64,000 bases of DNA, taken from positions 474,097 through 538,096 of the forward strand of contig JANXDO010000001.1 of the NCBI GenBank assembly GCA_025059375.1, given 5' to 3'. Positions 1-8,895 of the stretch are shown piece after piece (the first letter of the stretch is position 1; the number at the start of each line of letters is the position of its first letter). The stretch is from Candidatus Nezhaarchaeota archaeon (lineage in GTDB: Archaea; Thermoproteota; Methanomethylicia; Nezhaarchaeales; WYZ-LMO8). The notes beneath the pieces were generated by a model. It saw nothing but the letters and a program-made list of their open reading frames with translations, was not told the origin of the DNA and did not search any database. The translations under genes were made by a program, and so were the position numbers.

Positions 1-377
1 CGGCGGCACTAGCTAATAGTGGCTATGAAGCTGAAACTCCTCAAATCATGGTTCCAATACAACTAGCTAAGTCACTTAATCTATGGCCACCTCATGAAGC
101 TTTCTGGGAGACAGAATATGAGACAGCTGGCGGCCCTCTAAGAGTGTGGGTTGCCTCGGGGGCTTGTAGGGTAAGGGTTATCACTGAAGATGTGGAGACA
201 CCGGAAGTGAAGATGGATATTGCTATATCACCCCTTGCAGATGAAGTCCTTCTTAGCGATAAGGCGATAAGTGAGCTTGGAATTGCATTGGAGGACGTTG
301 GTAGGGGGCTTTGGAGGTTTAGGTGGGAGTCAAGAGAACTGGTTAGAAGAAGTGAGCCTCCAAGGTATTGGAGATAA
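1..377 (+). CDS. C-terminal part of an unidentified protein (cut by window edge)
   Basis: The frame is already open at base 3, so the gene begins upstream of the window and the ATG at 48 is probably internal. About 124 residues are visible. They alternate short beta-like stretches with charged turns and contain no membrane segment. The visible N-terminal end (ANSGYEAE, then a run of hydrophobic residues) could be the start of a retropepsin-like fold, because archaeal clan AA proteases often read D-T-G-[FY]-E-A there. The D-T-G aspartate is not seen (N-S-G instead), so that is only a suggestion. Function unknown. Confidence 0.55.
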   Translation, partial: AALANSGYEAETPQIMVPIQLAKSLNLWPPHEAFWETEYETAGGPLRVWVASGACRVRVITEDVETPEVKMDIAISPLADEVLLSDKAISELGIALEDVGRGLWRFRWESRELVRRSEPPRYWR

Positions 378-511
378 TGTTAAAGGGGCATCCACTAAGT
401 GGCTAAATTACTTGGCCGAATGGTTGAGCTATTGATGGCTGCATATTGGATTTAATGCTCCTCACACAACCTTCTTATATCGTCTTTCAGTAGCTCTATA
501 TAGAGGTTAAA

Positions 512-1255
512 GTGAGAGGAGCAAAGCTCACATTGATGTTATTAGCCCTACTACTATTAAGCGTGAGTGTCATTGCTCAAGCATTGAAGCCAGCTTGGGT
601 TGCTACCGGGAAGTATGCTGAGTATGAGTTGACGATACAGTCCAATTACCCTTACGTGCCATCGGGTAAATACAGTATTCGATGGGAGATAGAGGGGGTT
701 CACGATGATCACGCTGAGATATCCATAACCTCAAACGTACCTGCTGAAGCACCAATTCACATACCAACAATAACTGAGTGGTACTACAATGAGGACCTGG
801 GGCTCTTCATCTTATGCTCAGAAACTCTCGATAAATTGGCTCGAGGAGAAAAACCATTCTTTGGCATAGCGTCGGTGACAAGTGAGCTTAAAGGCACATC
901 AATCGGTATATTTGATTGCTACAAACTCTTGATATCGTTCAGCGTCCTAGGCTACAGCTACCACGGCTACATATGGTTCGACAAGTCAACTGGCATTCTC
1001 ATAACCACTACGTACACCGTTGAGAGGTATCCTCACCAAATTACAATGGATCTTCAACTAATATCAACTAATGTGGCCATGCCCACAATCAATATACTGC
1101 TGTGGGCGGTCATCGGTGTCATCGCGGTAACCTCCGTAGCAATACCATTGGTACTACTAAGAGTGAAGAGGGCAAAGATACGCCATCATGGCGGAAAGAG
1201 AAGAACTCCTCAGCCTCTAAAACACCTATACCTTGATCTACACTCGAAGTTTTAA
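512..1255 (+). CDS. Secreted/membrane-anchored protein of unknown function
   Basis: 247 residues from a GTG start. The N-terminus is a clear signal sequence (hydrophobic leucine-rich run, residues 6-22, ending S-V-I-A-Q-A). A beta-rich outer domain with many aromatic residues follows, then one transmembrane helix near residues 195-217 and a basic cytoplasmic tail (RVKRAKIRHHGGKRR). The protein is therefore expected to face the outside with its C-terminus in the cytoplasm. I do not recognise the ectodomain. It stands alone, between the truncated gene at the window edge and a convergent small gene. Confidence 0.65.
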   Translation: MRGAKLTLMLLALLLLSVSVIAQALKPAWVATGKYAEYELTIQSNYPYVPSGKYSIRWEIEGVHDDHAEISITSNVPAEAPIHIPTITEWYYNEDLGLFILCSETLDKLARGEKPFFGIASVTSELKGTSIGIFDCYKLLISFSVLGYSYHGYIWFDKSTGILITTTYTVERYPHQITMDLQLISTNVAMPTINILLWAVIGVIAVTSVAIPLVLLRVKRAKIRHHGGKRRTPQPLKHLYLDLHSKF

Positions 1256-1354
1256 CATTGAGGTGGAGGACACAAAGGACACAAAGCTTCTCATCTAGGA
1301 AAAACACGGTGTTCAACGGCGACTTAATAGCAAGGGAGGAATGCGCCGTGAAGG

Positions 1355-1633
1355 TTACGTGCGACCTTCACCTTCTACCTCAAAAGTTACAATGAAGCCA
1401 TCAGAAGTCTCCTCCAGCTCTCTAATCCTAGCCTTGACCCCAAGGTCTTCTAGCACGTACTTTAAGTCTTCAAAGTAGTCGTAGAGACCACAAGTCAAGC
1501 AGAAGACCCTAAACATTACTTTAAACTCGTGGTCGCCAATCGATACTAGTGTCGCCTCAGCCTCGGGTACCCTGTACATGTTGTATTCCTTAATGGCCTT
1601 TTCGACGATCTCCTTCATGTCGATCTTAAGCAT
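1355..1633 (-). CDS. Small conserved-looking protein, unknown function
   Basis: 92 residues. The composition is that of a compact soluble alpha/beta domain rich in Glu, Lys and Val. The central motif F-C-L-T-C-G-L-Y-D-Y-F-E-D has a C-x2-C pair. The helix after it (EDLKYVLEDLGVKARIRELEE) followed by a beta strand resembles a ferredoxin-like or ACT-sized fold. No family is assigned. The gene is divergent from the M28 peptidase, with a 162-base intergenic region. A 7-base inverted repeat (ATTAATG, 1669-1675; CATTAAT, 1689-1695) lies 36-62 bases upstream of its start. Confidence 0.55.
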   Translation of the reverse strand: MLKIDMKEIVEKAIKEYNMYRVPEAEATLVSIGDHEFKVMFRVFCLTCGLYDYFEDLKYVLEDLGVKARIRELEETSDGFIVTFEVEGEGRT

Positions 1634-1795
1634 AGGTTAATTACTAACCCTTAATAACGTTTTCTTCAATTAATGAAGCTGCCTCATCCATTAATTAGGA
1701 GGATGAGCAATTTAAAGCTCAAGAACCACTTCTGCAACGTGGCAGCGAGACATTGATATCCTTGCCCTTCTACATATCGTCAAGGGAGTTGCTCA

Positions 1796-2941
1796 GTGAG
1801 TTATGGTCAGAGGGTTTTAGATTTTGTAAGCAAGATTTGTAGAGAGTTTGGTACAAGACTTTCTGGAAGTGAGGGAGAGGTAAGAGCTGGAGAGTACATT
1901 TACGAGGTTTTATCGAAGTTTTGTGATAGGGTTGATAAGGTTTGGTTTTCCTCTCGACCAAGAGGCTTCCTAGACTACATCTGGGTGGTTCTAGCTCTCT
2001 ATGTCATCGGGGCTCTACTTTACTTTCTTAATTACTGGATAGCAATTACTGTATTTAGCATTATGGGGCTAGCCATCTTTGTGTTGCAACAATGCCTTCA
2101 CTACGAGGTCATTGACTTCATGTTCCCGAAGGTAAGTGAGTTCCACATAATTGGTAGGATAAGGCCCACCAACGAGGCGAAGAAGAGGGTGATAATATCA
2201 GCACACTATGATTCACCATATGAATTCCCATTACTTGGGAGGCTGAGAATGAGGTCGCCTCTTCTAATAATGTCACTAACAGTGACCATTCTCGTAACGT
2301 CCATCTTGGGGGTCACAAGGTACTTCATAGACGTTGACGTGGTTCAGAAACCCCTAATAGCCATCAACTCCATACTCTTGTTATTCGTCGCTGCAACGCT
2401 TAGGTCAAGCAGAGTTTCATGTGGAGCAAACGATGATTTAGCAGGAGTTGGAGTAGTCATTGAGGCTGGAAGAATTCTAAGTGAAAAGAGGCCGAAGAAA
2501 ACGGAGGTTTGGATAGCAGTTTTTGCAGGTGAAGAGCACATGAGGGGGACGAAGAGGTTCGTGAAAGACTACTACGATGAGCTCAAGGACGCAATAATGT
2601 TCAACTTTGAAACTCCTTCAGGAGACTACTTCTTAATAACAACTGAAGAGAAGATGTTCTTTGCTAAACACTCTCCAAAGGCTGTTGAGATCGCGAAGAG
2701 AGCATGCGAGAAGATTAAAGTTAACTTCAAAGTTGGACCACTTTTATTCGCTGGTAGCGATTCAGCTAACTTCTCAAGAAGAGGCTTACACGCTACAACA
2801 ATCTTCGGGCTAGCTAAGGATGGAGCACCCCACCATTGGCACACATTAAAAGACGTTCCAGAGAACCTTAACGTTGATTCGCTCTCAAAAGCTGTAGAGA
2901 TTGCATTAACAATCATAGAGATTGTCGATCAAGAGGCTTAA
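1796..2941 (+). CDS. Membrane-associated M28-family zinc aminopeptidase-like protein
   Basis: 381 residues from a GTG start. Zinc-site motifs of the M28 (aminopeptidase Y/S) family are present in order: S-A-H-Y-D-S (His137, Asp139), A-N-D-D-L-A-G (Asp213), G-E-E-H (Glu246/Glu247) and P-H-H-W-H-T near residues 343-348. Hydrophobic segments at about 60-98, 154-175 and 185-202 interrupt the catalytic domain. The enzyme therefore appears to be embedded in or tied to the membrane, unlike the usual soluble secreted forms. It should remove N-terminal residues from peptides. There is no classical signal peptide. Substrate and sidedness are unknown. Confidence 0.85.
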   Translation: MSYGQRVLDFVSKICREFGTRLSGSEGEVRAGEYIYEVLSKFCDRVDKVWFSSRPRGFLDYIWVVLALYVIGALLYFLNYWIAITVFSIMGLAIFVLQQCLHYEVIDFMFPKVSEFHIIGRIRPTNEAKKRVIISAHYDSPYEFPLLGRLRMRSPLLIMSLTVTILVTSILGVTRYFIDVDVVQKPLIAINSILLLFVAATLRSSRVSCGANDDLAGVGVVIEAGRILSEKRPKKTEVWIAVFAGEEHMRGTKRFVKDYYDELKDAIMFNFETPSGDYFLITTEEKMFFAKHSPKAVEIAKRACEKIKVNFKVGPLLFAGSDSANFSRRGLHATTIFGLAKDGAPHHWHTLKDVPENLNVDSLSKAVEIALTIIEIVDQEA

Positions 2942-3065
2942 CATGTTCAACGTATCCACACTTTTATGCTGCTGCAGGATAGCCATAGATACTTTGACTT
3001 GACCTATACGATACAGAGTTTGTAATAAAAATAATAACAATAATAAAGGGTGGAGGGCTTAACGC

Positions 3066-3719
3066 CTACGTGAGACTCTTGTAGCAGAACCACCAGTCAA
3101 AACACTCGTACTTCTTAGGTCTCTCCTTAGCCTCCTGCTCACTTGTTGGTGGTGGAATTATCACTTTATCTCCTATTAGCTCATTGTTTGGCCAGTTAGC
3201 TGGAATGGCTACCCTCTCCCTATCAGATATTTGCATCGCCTTTACTGCTCTAAGGATTTCATCCATGTTCCTGCCGAGCTCTTGTGGATAGTACATTATC
3301 GCCCTAATGACTCCTTGAGGATCTATTATGAAGACTGCTCTAACAGTGTTCGTGCCCTTACCTGGATGTATCATGCCCAACATGTTGGCGATTCTACCAA
3401 CATCGTCAGCTATTATTGGGAATTGAATTTCAATGCCCAGCTTCTCCTTAATCCACTCAACCCACTTAATGTGGCTAAACACCTGATCTATACTTAAACC
3501 TACAAGCTCACAGTTCAACTTCTTAAACTCCTCGTACCTCTTCTGAAAGGCTACAAACTCAGTTGTACATACAGGTGTGAAGTCAGCTGGGTGAGAGAAT
3601 AACACGACCCACTTGCCCTTATAGTCGTCTGGGAACCTTATCAAGCCCTTGGTCGATTTAGCTTCGAAGCTCGGAACCTTATCTCCTATTAAGGGCATCC
3701 TACCAACACTCATCTCCAT
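3066..3719 (-). CDS. Peroxiredoxin (archaeal Prx6-type, extra C-terminal cysteines)
   Basis: 217 residues. The peroxidatic motif [12 protein letters not shown] places the catalytic cysteine at residue 51. The C-terminal tail carries two further cysteines (Cys206 and Cys212, in [11 protein letters not shown]). This arrangement is known from the Aeropyrum pernix thioredoxin peroxidase and its crenarchaeal relatives, which form large ring assemblies. The enzyme reduces hydrogen peroxide and alkyl hydroperoxides in the cytoplasm. A ribosome-binding sequence (GGTGAGG) precedes the ATG. It is divergent from the Lrp/AsnC regulator next door and apparently shares a promoter core with it, which makes that regulator a candidate controller. 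Confidence 0.95.
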   Translation of the reverse strand: MEMSVGRMPLIGDKVPSFEAKSTKGLIRFPDDYKGKWVVLFSHPADFTPVCTTEFVAFQKRYEEFKKLNCELVGLSIDQVFSHIKWVEWIKEKLGIEIQFPIIADDVGRIANMLGMIHPGKGTNTVRAVFIIDPQGVIRAIMYYPQELGRNMDEILRAVKAMQISDRERVAIPANWPNNELIGDKVIIPPPTSEQEAKERPKKYECFDWWFCYKSLT

Positions 3720-3740
3720 ATCCTCACCTGTTCGAGTATG

Positions 3741-3750
3741 CTTTATATAT
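3741..3750. promoter_or_regulatory. Shared TATA element between peroxiredoxin and Lrp/AsnC genes
   Basis: The intergenic region is only 51 bases (3720-3770). CTTTATATAT lies about 22-30 bases before both start codons (3719 on the minus strand, 3771 on the plus strand) and reads as a TATA-like box on either strand (TTTATATA / ATATATAAAG). Position and near-symmetry suggest that one TBP site serves both genes. The Lrp/AsnC transcript would then be leaderless, with TTATAAAG at 3761-3768 abutting its ATG. Confidence 0.55.
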
Positions 3751-3770
3751 GGGTGTAAAATTATAAAGCT

Positions 3771-4193
3771 ATGGTTCGATTTTCAAACCTAGAGATATTA
3801 AAGATATTGAGGAGCAATGCTAGGACACCATTTCTGCAGATAGCAAGGCAGTTTGGTGTTAGCGAAGCTGCAGTAAGGAAGAGAGTTAAAAAGTTGGAGG
3901 AGGAAGGGGTTATAAGGCGTTACACGATAGACGTAGACTTCAGGAAGCTTGGTTACGAGGTTCACACTTTCATCGGCATAGACGTTAAGCCTGAAAGTCT
4001 GGTGAGTACTATGAGGCGCCTCGAGGAGCTTGAAGAGGTGTTTAACCTCTACTTAACGAGCGGCGATCACGTGTTGATAGCTGAGTGTTGGCTTAAAGAT
4101 CGTACTGAGCTAATGAACTTCTTGACTAAGCTTAACTCGATTGATGGTGTTACGAGGGTCTGCCCATCCATAGTGATCGAGAAGATAAAGTAG
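3771..4193 (+). CDS. Lrp/AsnC-family transcription regulator
   Basis: 140 residues. An N-terminal winged helix-turn-helix (residues 5-60, with [18 protein letters not shown] recognition region) is joined to a RAM/AsnC effector domain (about 65-140, ending [10 protein letters not shown]). This is the normal length for the family. Such proteins form dimers or octamers and respond to amino acids or, in some archaea, redox state. Its gene is divergent from peroxiredoxin across a 51-base gap, so control of peroxide defence and of itself is a reasonable inference. No ligand can be assigned. Confidence 0.9.
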   Translation: MVRFSNLEILKILRSNARTPFLQIARQFGVSEAAVRKRVKKLEEEGVIRRYTIDVDFRKLGYEVHTFIGIDVKPESLVSTMRRLEELEEVFNLYLTSGDHVLIAECWLKDRTELMNFLTKLNSIDGVTRVCPSIVIEKIK

Positions 4194-4249
4194 CAGCTTT
4201 TGAGCTTCCTTGAGAGCCGTGAACTGTATAGTGATTTGAGGTCTAGGTC

Positions 4250-5428
4250 ATGATGAAAGCTTACAGGATCATAATCATCCTCGGCTTAATAAGCCTACTT
4301 GGAGACGTGGTCTATGAAGGCTCTAGAGGCATTCTACCAGTCTACCTCGAGTTTCTAGGTGCATCAGCCCTCCTCGTAGGTCTAATCTTTGGGGTCAGTG
4401 ACGTCATCAGCTTTGGGTTTAGACCCTTAACTGGGCTTGCAATCGACTTAACGAGAGCCTACCTGGCCTTCATGTTAATCGGCTACGGCCTGATAGTCGC
4501 AATACCTGCCATAGGGCTCGTTAATGAGGCCTGGATGGTCATGGCCCTCATACTCATAGAGAGAATTGGAAAAGCTATTAGGACGCCTGCTAGGAACACG
4601 TTACTATCGATAGTTGGGAAGGGCGTAGGTGCTGGGAGGGCATTTGGCCTTCATGAGCTGCTAGATCAAGTTGGAGCAGTAATTGGCCCACTACTAATGG
4701 CCATTTTGCTACGATACACTGGAAGCTTCAACTCAAGCTTCATAGTGCTATTTGCCCCCTACATTGCATTGATGACAATCCTGCTCTCAACCTACAGAAG
4801 CTTAAAAGCTACCACGATAAGCCCTACTAGAAGTAGCCTGGACCCCAAGAGGTTTGGCTTAAAGCACTTGCCCAAGGGCGTCTGGCTATACTTAATCGCT
4901 GTACTCATCAACACAGCCTGCTTAATGCACATCTCACTAATGCTGTATAGAGCTCACAGCTACTTTGAAGCGTGGCTCATACCAATCCTTTACTTAATCG
5001 TCCAGGCAGTAGATGCTATCGCGGCCCCCACTTTTGGGTGGCTTTATGATAGGGTTGGTAGCAGCGTTTTGTTAATGCCCTTCGCGGTAACCATGATTCC
5101 TTCGATACTGGCATTGGTTGGTGGTGGATGGGAGCTTATAGTGGCGCTCGTACTATTCGGCTTAATATTGGGAGTCCAAGAGTCTGTGTACAGAGCTGTT
5201 ATAGCTGAACTAGTTCCTCTTGAGCGTAGAGGCTTAATCTATGGGCTGCTCGACTTGAGCTACGGCTTTGGCTTTATGGTTAGTGGCGTGGTCTTCGGCC
5301 TCATAGTCACAAGCATGAACTTGCTAGCTGGCATAACCTTCTCAGTAGCTACTGGATTGCTATCCTTAATCGTACTTTCCTTATCACTAAAGCTTAAAGG
5401 TAACAGTGCACAATCAAAGACTCAATGA
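4250..5428 (+). CDS. Major facilitator superfamily transporter
   Basis: 392 residues with about 12 hydrophobic segments. The early motif G-D-V-V-Y-E-G-S-R-G and the loop D-L-T-R-A after helix 2 resemble the MFS loop-2/3 signature. A charged loop near residue 190 splits the protein into two six-helix halves. Residues E-R-I-G-K-A-I-R-T-P-A-R after helix 4 are typical of a sub-group of prokaryotic MFS permeases often annotated as multidrug or sugar efflux. Substrate unknown. It starts at tandem ATGs (4250 and 4253), 56 bases after the Lrp/AsnC gene, so read-through from that promoter is possible. Confidence 0.85.
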   Translation: MMKAYRIIIILGLISLLGDVVYEGSRGILPVYLEFLGASALLVGLIFGVSDVISFGFRPLTGLAIDLTRAYLAFMLIGYGLIVAIPAIGLVNEAWMVMALILIERIGKAIRTPARNTLLSIVGKGVGAGRAFGLHELLDQVGAVIGPLLMAILLRYTGSFNSSFIVLFAPYIALMTILLSTYRSLKATTISPTRSSLDPKRFGLKHLPKGVWLYLIAVLINTACLMHISLMLYRAHSYFEAWLIPILYLIVQAVDAIAAPTFGWLYDRVGSSVLLMPFAVTMIPSILALVGGGWELIVALVLFGLILGVQESVYRAVIAELVPLERRGLIYGLLDLSYGFGFMVSGVVFGLIVTSMNLLAGITFSVATGLLSLIVLSLSLKLKGNSAQSKTQ

Positions 5429-5443
5429 GGTTCAGCCCACTAC

Positions 5444-6217
5444 TCACTCCACCGGTATTTCGTACCACACCTTACCTCTATGGTACGTGACCTTAATCCT
5501 CCTCTTAGCTAATCTTAACGCTGGCAACGTGATTAACCATCCAGCCAAAAAGCCACCTACGTGAGCCCAGAAGGCAACTCCAGCGAAGTAGTTGCTCGCT
5601 ATCGCCATTAAGCCCATCAATAGTTGATAGAGGAACCACATGACTATGAAGAGCGATGCTGAAACTGAAAACACTATTGGCAGCAAGAAGAATATTGATA
5701 GCACTTGAAGCCTCGACTTGGGGAAGAAGTTCAAGTACATGCCCAGTAGCCCTGAGATCGCTCCACTCGCACCTACAGTTGGTATTAGTAGAGGGTCTAA
5801 AAGCTCAGGTCCACCATAGGGACCGTAGACTATCATGGGCTCCGCGAACGCCACTAAGATGCCGATGTGCATGAAGGCCGCCAATACCCCACCTATAAGG
5901 TATAGAGCTAGGAACTTCACCCTGCCGAGCCTCCCCTCTAGTGGACACCCAAAGACGTAGAGGTACAGCATGTTTCCAACTATGTGGGCCCAGCTGCCAT
6001 GCATAAACATGGCCGTTATTATAGTGTGAAGCTTCTCACCACTTAGAATGAATGATGGTATCATTCCGAGCTCCCTAATGGCATCATTGAGGGCTTGATA
6101 CCCTTGAAAGTAGAAGTATGAGAACACGAGGAAGTTCACTACTATTAATGACCAAGTTAAAATGGGCTTCTTAACCTGGTAACAACCAGATGGAAGTGGA
6201 ATCAATCCAGACACCAA
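5444..6217 (-). CDS. Rhomboid-family intramembrane serine protease
   Basis: 257 residues with six or more transmembrane helices. Family landmarks are present: H-G-S-W-A-H-I-V-G-N (His73, Asn82), the nucleophile motif G-A-S-G (Ser151) and the helix with catalytic histidine A-H-V-G-G-F (His219). The Ser/His dyad is intact, so the enzyme should cleave transmembrane substrates. The gene converges with the MFS gene (15-base gap). A fragment P-L-E-G-R-L-G-R between helices matches the usual rhomboid L1/loop region. Substrates are unknown. Confidence 0.93.
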   Translation of the reverse strand: MVSGLIPLPSGCYQVKKPILTWSLIVVNFLVFSYFYFQGYQALNDAIRELGMIPSFILSGEKLHTIITAMFMHGSWAHIVGNMLYLYVFGCPLEGRLGRVKFLALYLIGGVLAAFMHIGILVAFAEPMIVYGPYGGPELLDPLLIPTVGASGAISGLLGMYLNFFPKSRLQVLSIFFLLPIVFSVSASLFIVMWFLYQLLMGLMAIASNYFAGVAFWAHVGGFLAGWLITLPALRLAKRRIKVTYHRGKVWYEIPVE

Positions 6218-6379
6218 TACGAAGTACCTTTAGCTAAATTGCTGAATACATCCCTTTTATCTTTTTGTTTAACATTAGCCCCCATTAATGGATGGTAGCC
6301 ACCTGGTTGTAGTCGACGATCGACTATCTCATCCAGGAAAAGCTTATTACCTTAAGCTCAACATTACGCTTGACCAACG

Positions 6380-7000
6380 TTGAGCTTAAGCTTCATTGCA
6401 GAAGTGATCGTGATATCAGCATCAGGTGCTCTAGCTCCTGGCCCTCTAACCACAGCCACTGCTGTTATGGGAGTTAAGAGGGGTTGGAAAACTGGCTTCC
6501 TCGTGGCCATGGGCCACATGATGGTTGAGCTACCCTTAGTGGTGCTAATAGGTCTTGGAGTGGTAACAGTCATGGAGGAGCGCATTACCCCAATGGCTCT
6601 ATCCATGGCTGGAGGTCTCTTCCTCATGTTCTTCGGCCTTTTAACCCTAAGGGATGCTGTGAAGTTTAAGTGGATGGCTAGGGAGGTAAGGCGGGAGCTC
6701 TATGAGAACCCAGTGCTAATCGGCATAGCCCTCTCCGCATTAAATCCATTCTTCATGATCTGGTGGTTTGGCGTAGGCTCACCTCTAATCTATAAAGCAA
6801 TTAGCTTGTGGGGTCTTTATGGGCTCTCGTTGATGTACGTTAGCCACGTGTGGTTAGACTTTGCCTGGCTCCCCTTAATAGCCTACTTAACGTCTCTTGG
6901 GAGGCTGAACCTTAAAGTCCTTAGGGCCATACTCTTCACTCTAGCACTAGTAGTGCTGTACTTCGGGGTTTGGTTCATTGTGAACGCAATAAGTCCTTAG
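6380..7000 (+). CDS. LysE-family exporter
   Basis: 206 residues, six predicted transmembrane helices. The N-terminal motif A-S-G-A-L-A-P-G-P-L-T-T (residues 12-23) and the repeat-like L-S-A-L-N-P-F-F-M-I-W-W (about 113-124) are hallmarks of the LysE/RhtB amino-acid exporter superfamily. The start codon is TTG, with no ATG near the conserved N-terminus. It is transcribed away from the rhomboid gene, with a 162-base region between them. Substrate cannot be predicted. Confidence 0.88.
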   Translation: MSLSFIAEVIVISASGALAPGPLTTATAVMGVKRGWKTGFLVAMGHMMVELPLVVLIGLGVVTVMEERITPMALSMAGGLFLMFFGLLTLRDAVKFKWMAREVRRELYENPVLIGIALSALNPFFMIWWFGVGSPLIYKAISLWGLYGLSLMYVSHVWLDFAWLPLIAYLTSLGRLNLKVLRAILFTLALVVLYFGVWFIVNAISP

Positions 7001-7061
7001 CCACTATGAAGCTAGCTTTAAAACCCCCCTCCTTAACCTCAATCATTCATGAGGAGTGAAC

Positions 7062-7700
7062 GTGAAGCTCATCCCTTGGCGTAAGGTCGAGGACTGGGTT
7101 TGCTTAGCTTGTGGCATCTGCTGCAAAGAGTTTAGGGTACCACTAAGCATGCATGAGGCTACAAAGTTAGCAATGATGTTCGGACATGGTTGCTTAGAGG
7201 TTAATTGGAGAGGTTACTACTTAAAGAAGACCCTGGATAGACGCTGCATGTTTCAAGTGAACTTGGGCGGCAAATTGACGTGTGGAATTCAAGAAATCAA
7301 GCCATTAGCCTGTAAGCTGTGGCCATTCACAGTACTTAGAGAGCCACGCTATGGAGCTAGAAATGAGGCTCTCTACGAGTTTAAGGGTCAAGGCTTCTAC
7401 GTGTATCTAAACCCGTACTGTAGAGGCATTATCTATGGGAGGCCATCAGAGAGGTTTGAGAGAAAGGTTATCCAAGAGTTCATTGAGCTGAGTATTGGGT
7501 TGAGAGTTAAACAGGAACTATCGACCTCACCCTTCATCAGCCTAATGCGCAGCATCACCCCCGCCCCAAGAAAGATAATTATCAACGAGGGGGCCTTCTA
7601 TGACCACAAGGCGACATCAATCATAATGAGCCTGCCACAAAGCCATCAGCAGCACTACTTCTTAAGACACCCCTTCCACTATAATATTGTGAGGATTTGA
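7062..7700 (+). CDS. YkgJ-type cysteine-cluster (Fe-S or Zn) protein
   Basis: About 212 residues. I chose the GTG at 7062 because GAGGAG lies 5 bases upstream; the GTG at 7056 overlaps that site. The N-terminal C-L-A-C-G-I-C-C and later R-R-C-M-F, L-T-C-G-I and P-L-A-C-K-L-W-P-F form the eight-cysteine pattern of the CxxCxxCC (YkgJ, PF03692-like) family, thought to bind a metal or Fe-S cluster. Biochemical function is not known for most members. The C-terminal third is not cysteine-rich. A microprotein follows 11 bases downstream. Confidence 0.85.
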   Translation: MKLIPWRKVEDWVCLACGICCKEFRVPLSMHEATKLAMMFGHGCLEVNWRGYYLKKTLDRRCMFQVNLGGKLTCGIQEIKPLACKLWPFTVLREPRYGARNEALYEFKGQGFYVYLNPYCRGIIYGRPSERFERKVIQEFIELSIGLRVKQELSTSPFISLMRSITPAPRKIIINEGAFYDHKATSIIMSLPQSHQQHYFLRHPFHYNIVRI

Positions 7701-7711
7701 GGTGATAGCGC

Positions 7712-7828
7712 ATGGGAAGCTTTGAGAGAATTGGTATAGCTAGTAGATGTGCCTCGTGTGGAGTGCTATTCGCGAAGATAAGCTGTAGGAGGTGTCAAGC
7801 TCTTCGAGGACTTTTAAAGGTATCTTGA
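7712..7828 (+). CDS. 38-residue zinc-ribbon microprotein
   Basis: A short frame beginning at ATG 7712, preceded 5-6 bases upstream by GAGGTGAT, a good ribosome-binding site. It encodes 38 residues with C-A-S-C, eight residues, then C-R-R-C, the spacing of a small zinc ribbon or knuckle. It follows the YkgJ gene by 11 bases and may be co-transcribed. The four-cysteine pattern in so short a frame, together with the ribosome-binding site, argues against chance. Function unknown. Confidence 0.5.
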   Translation: MGSFERIGIASRCASCGVLFAKISCRRCQALRGLLKVS

Positions 7829-7851
7829 GGGGCAAGACTCAGCATGGTGAG

Positions 7852-8895
7852 CTAGATTAGGTTAAGTGATATCATGTAGTCTCCACTTGAACCAACAACT
7901 ATGCGCTGATATCGCTTACCCTTAAAGTTGACCTCCTCAAGCCTACCCACCACCTCTACAACTTCACCTCTTGAAGCTTGCTCAGCAAATCTACCGCGAA
8001 AAGAGGTTACTTCAGTGAGCCTTGTTGAATCAGCTTCCCCCTCTAGGACCTCCAAGCACTTGACAATGTAGGTGCAAGGCGTAAATATCGACTCTGAGTC
8101 GTCGATGACGAGTGCCCTAATCTTCGACCTTCCAATACCCCTAGTCAACCTCTCACCATAACTCTCACCAACCTCATTTAAGTCCTTCACGAAGCGGATG
8201 AAGTACATGCTGCCCCTATAAATGCCCTGGATAACCTTCCTACCCTCTTGCTTCACGAAGAGGTTGAAATTCATGGGGGTCTCTCTTGACCTTGATTCAA
8301 AAAGCTCCTCCATTTCATCCTTGTTGAGCCTTCTAAAGCTCCCCCCTTCATCTAGCAGCTTAATCATGGCTCTCCTAGCTTTAAAGCTGTTATCCACTCC
8401 ATAAACTATGAAGTCTATGTCCGACTTAGCTGTGTGTAGTGATAGTAGCAGCGACCCCGATACGCCCATGAACTCAACGTCGACACCAGAGGCTGAACTA
8501 AGCTCCTCAGCGAAGCTCTTAGCCTTCTGAGCTAGCTTGTCGCTAGTGCTGCTCCTCATTATGCTTTGAAGGCCCAAGCTGGGGTCATAAGCCATGGTCA
8601 CCCTGTCGAGTGGCACAGACTGGACCTCAACGCCCCAAACCTCATCGTAGTGAGCGTAGTGGGGGTACTTAGACTTGATTATTGAGATCTGATCATCAAA
8701 CCCATAGATCCTCCTAAACTTAACACCACCCCTAACCCTGTCACCGCTTGGATCAACTACATACCTCAAGTAGGCAACAACTCTATCTGGCGGGTGAACT
8801 AAGCCCTTCACGGTGAATATTAGTAGGTCTGAGGTCTCAACGTAGCCACCCTCAAGACTCCACCTTCCTCTTAATGTCTTCAACGAGCTCTTCAA
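7852..8895 (-). CDS. Nucleotidyltransferase-fold protein
   Basis: 347 residues. Around residues 145-163 the motif G-S-L-L-L-S-L-H-T-A-K-S-D-I-D-F matches the Pol-beta nucleotidyltransferase signature (G-S, then D-x-D with metal-binding aspartates). An N-terminal domain with H-P-P-D-R-V-V-A-Y-L precedes it, as in archaeal proteins annotated as DNA polymerase beta-domain proteins. Substrate unknown. It starts at TTG inside the end of the nuclease gene (44-base overlap), so it is translationally coupled to the operon of nuclease and geranylgeranyl reductase. A later start is possible. Confidence 0.7.
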   Translation of the reverse strand: MKSSLKTLRGRWSLEGGYVETSDLLIFTVKGLVHPPDRVVAYLRYVVDPSGDRVRGGVKFRRIYGFDDQISIIKSKYPHYAHYDEVWGVEVQSVPLDRVTMAYDPSLGLQSIMRSSTSDKLAQKAKSFAEELSSASGVDVEFMGVSGSLLLSLHTAKSDIDFIVYGVDNSFKARRAMIKLLDEGGSFRRLNKDEMEELFESRSRETPMNFNLFVKQEGRKVIQGIYRGSMYFIRFVKDLNEVGESYGERLTRGIGRSKIRALVIDDSESIFTPCTYIVKCLEVLEGEADSTRLTEVTSFRGRFAEQASRGEVVEVVGRLEEVNFKGKRYQRIVVGSSGDYMISLNLI

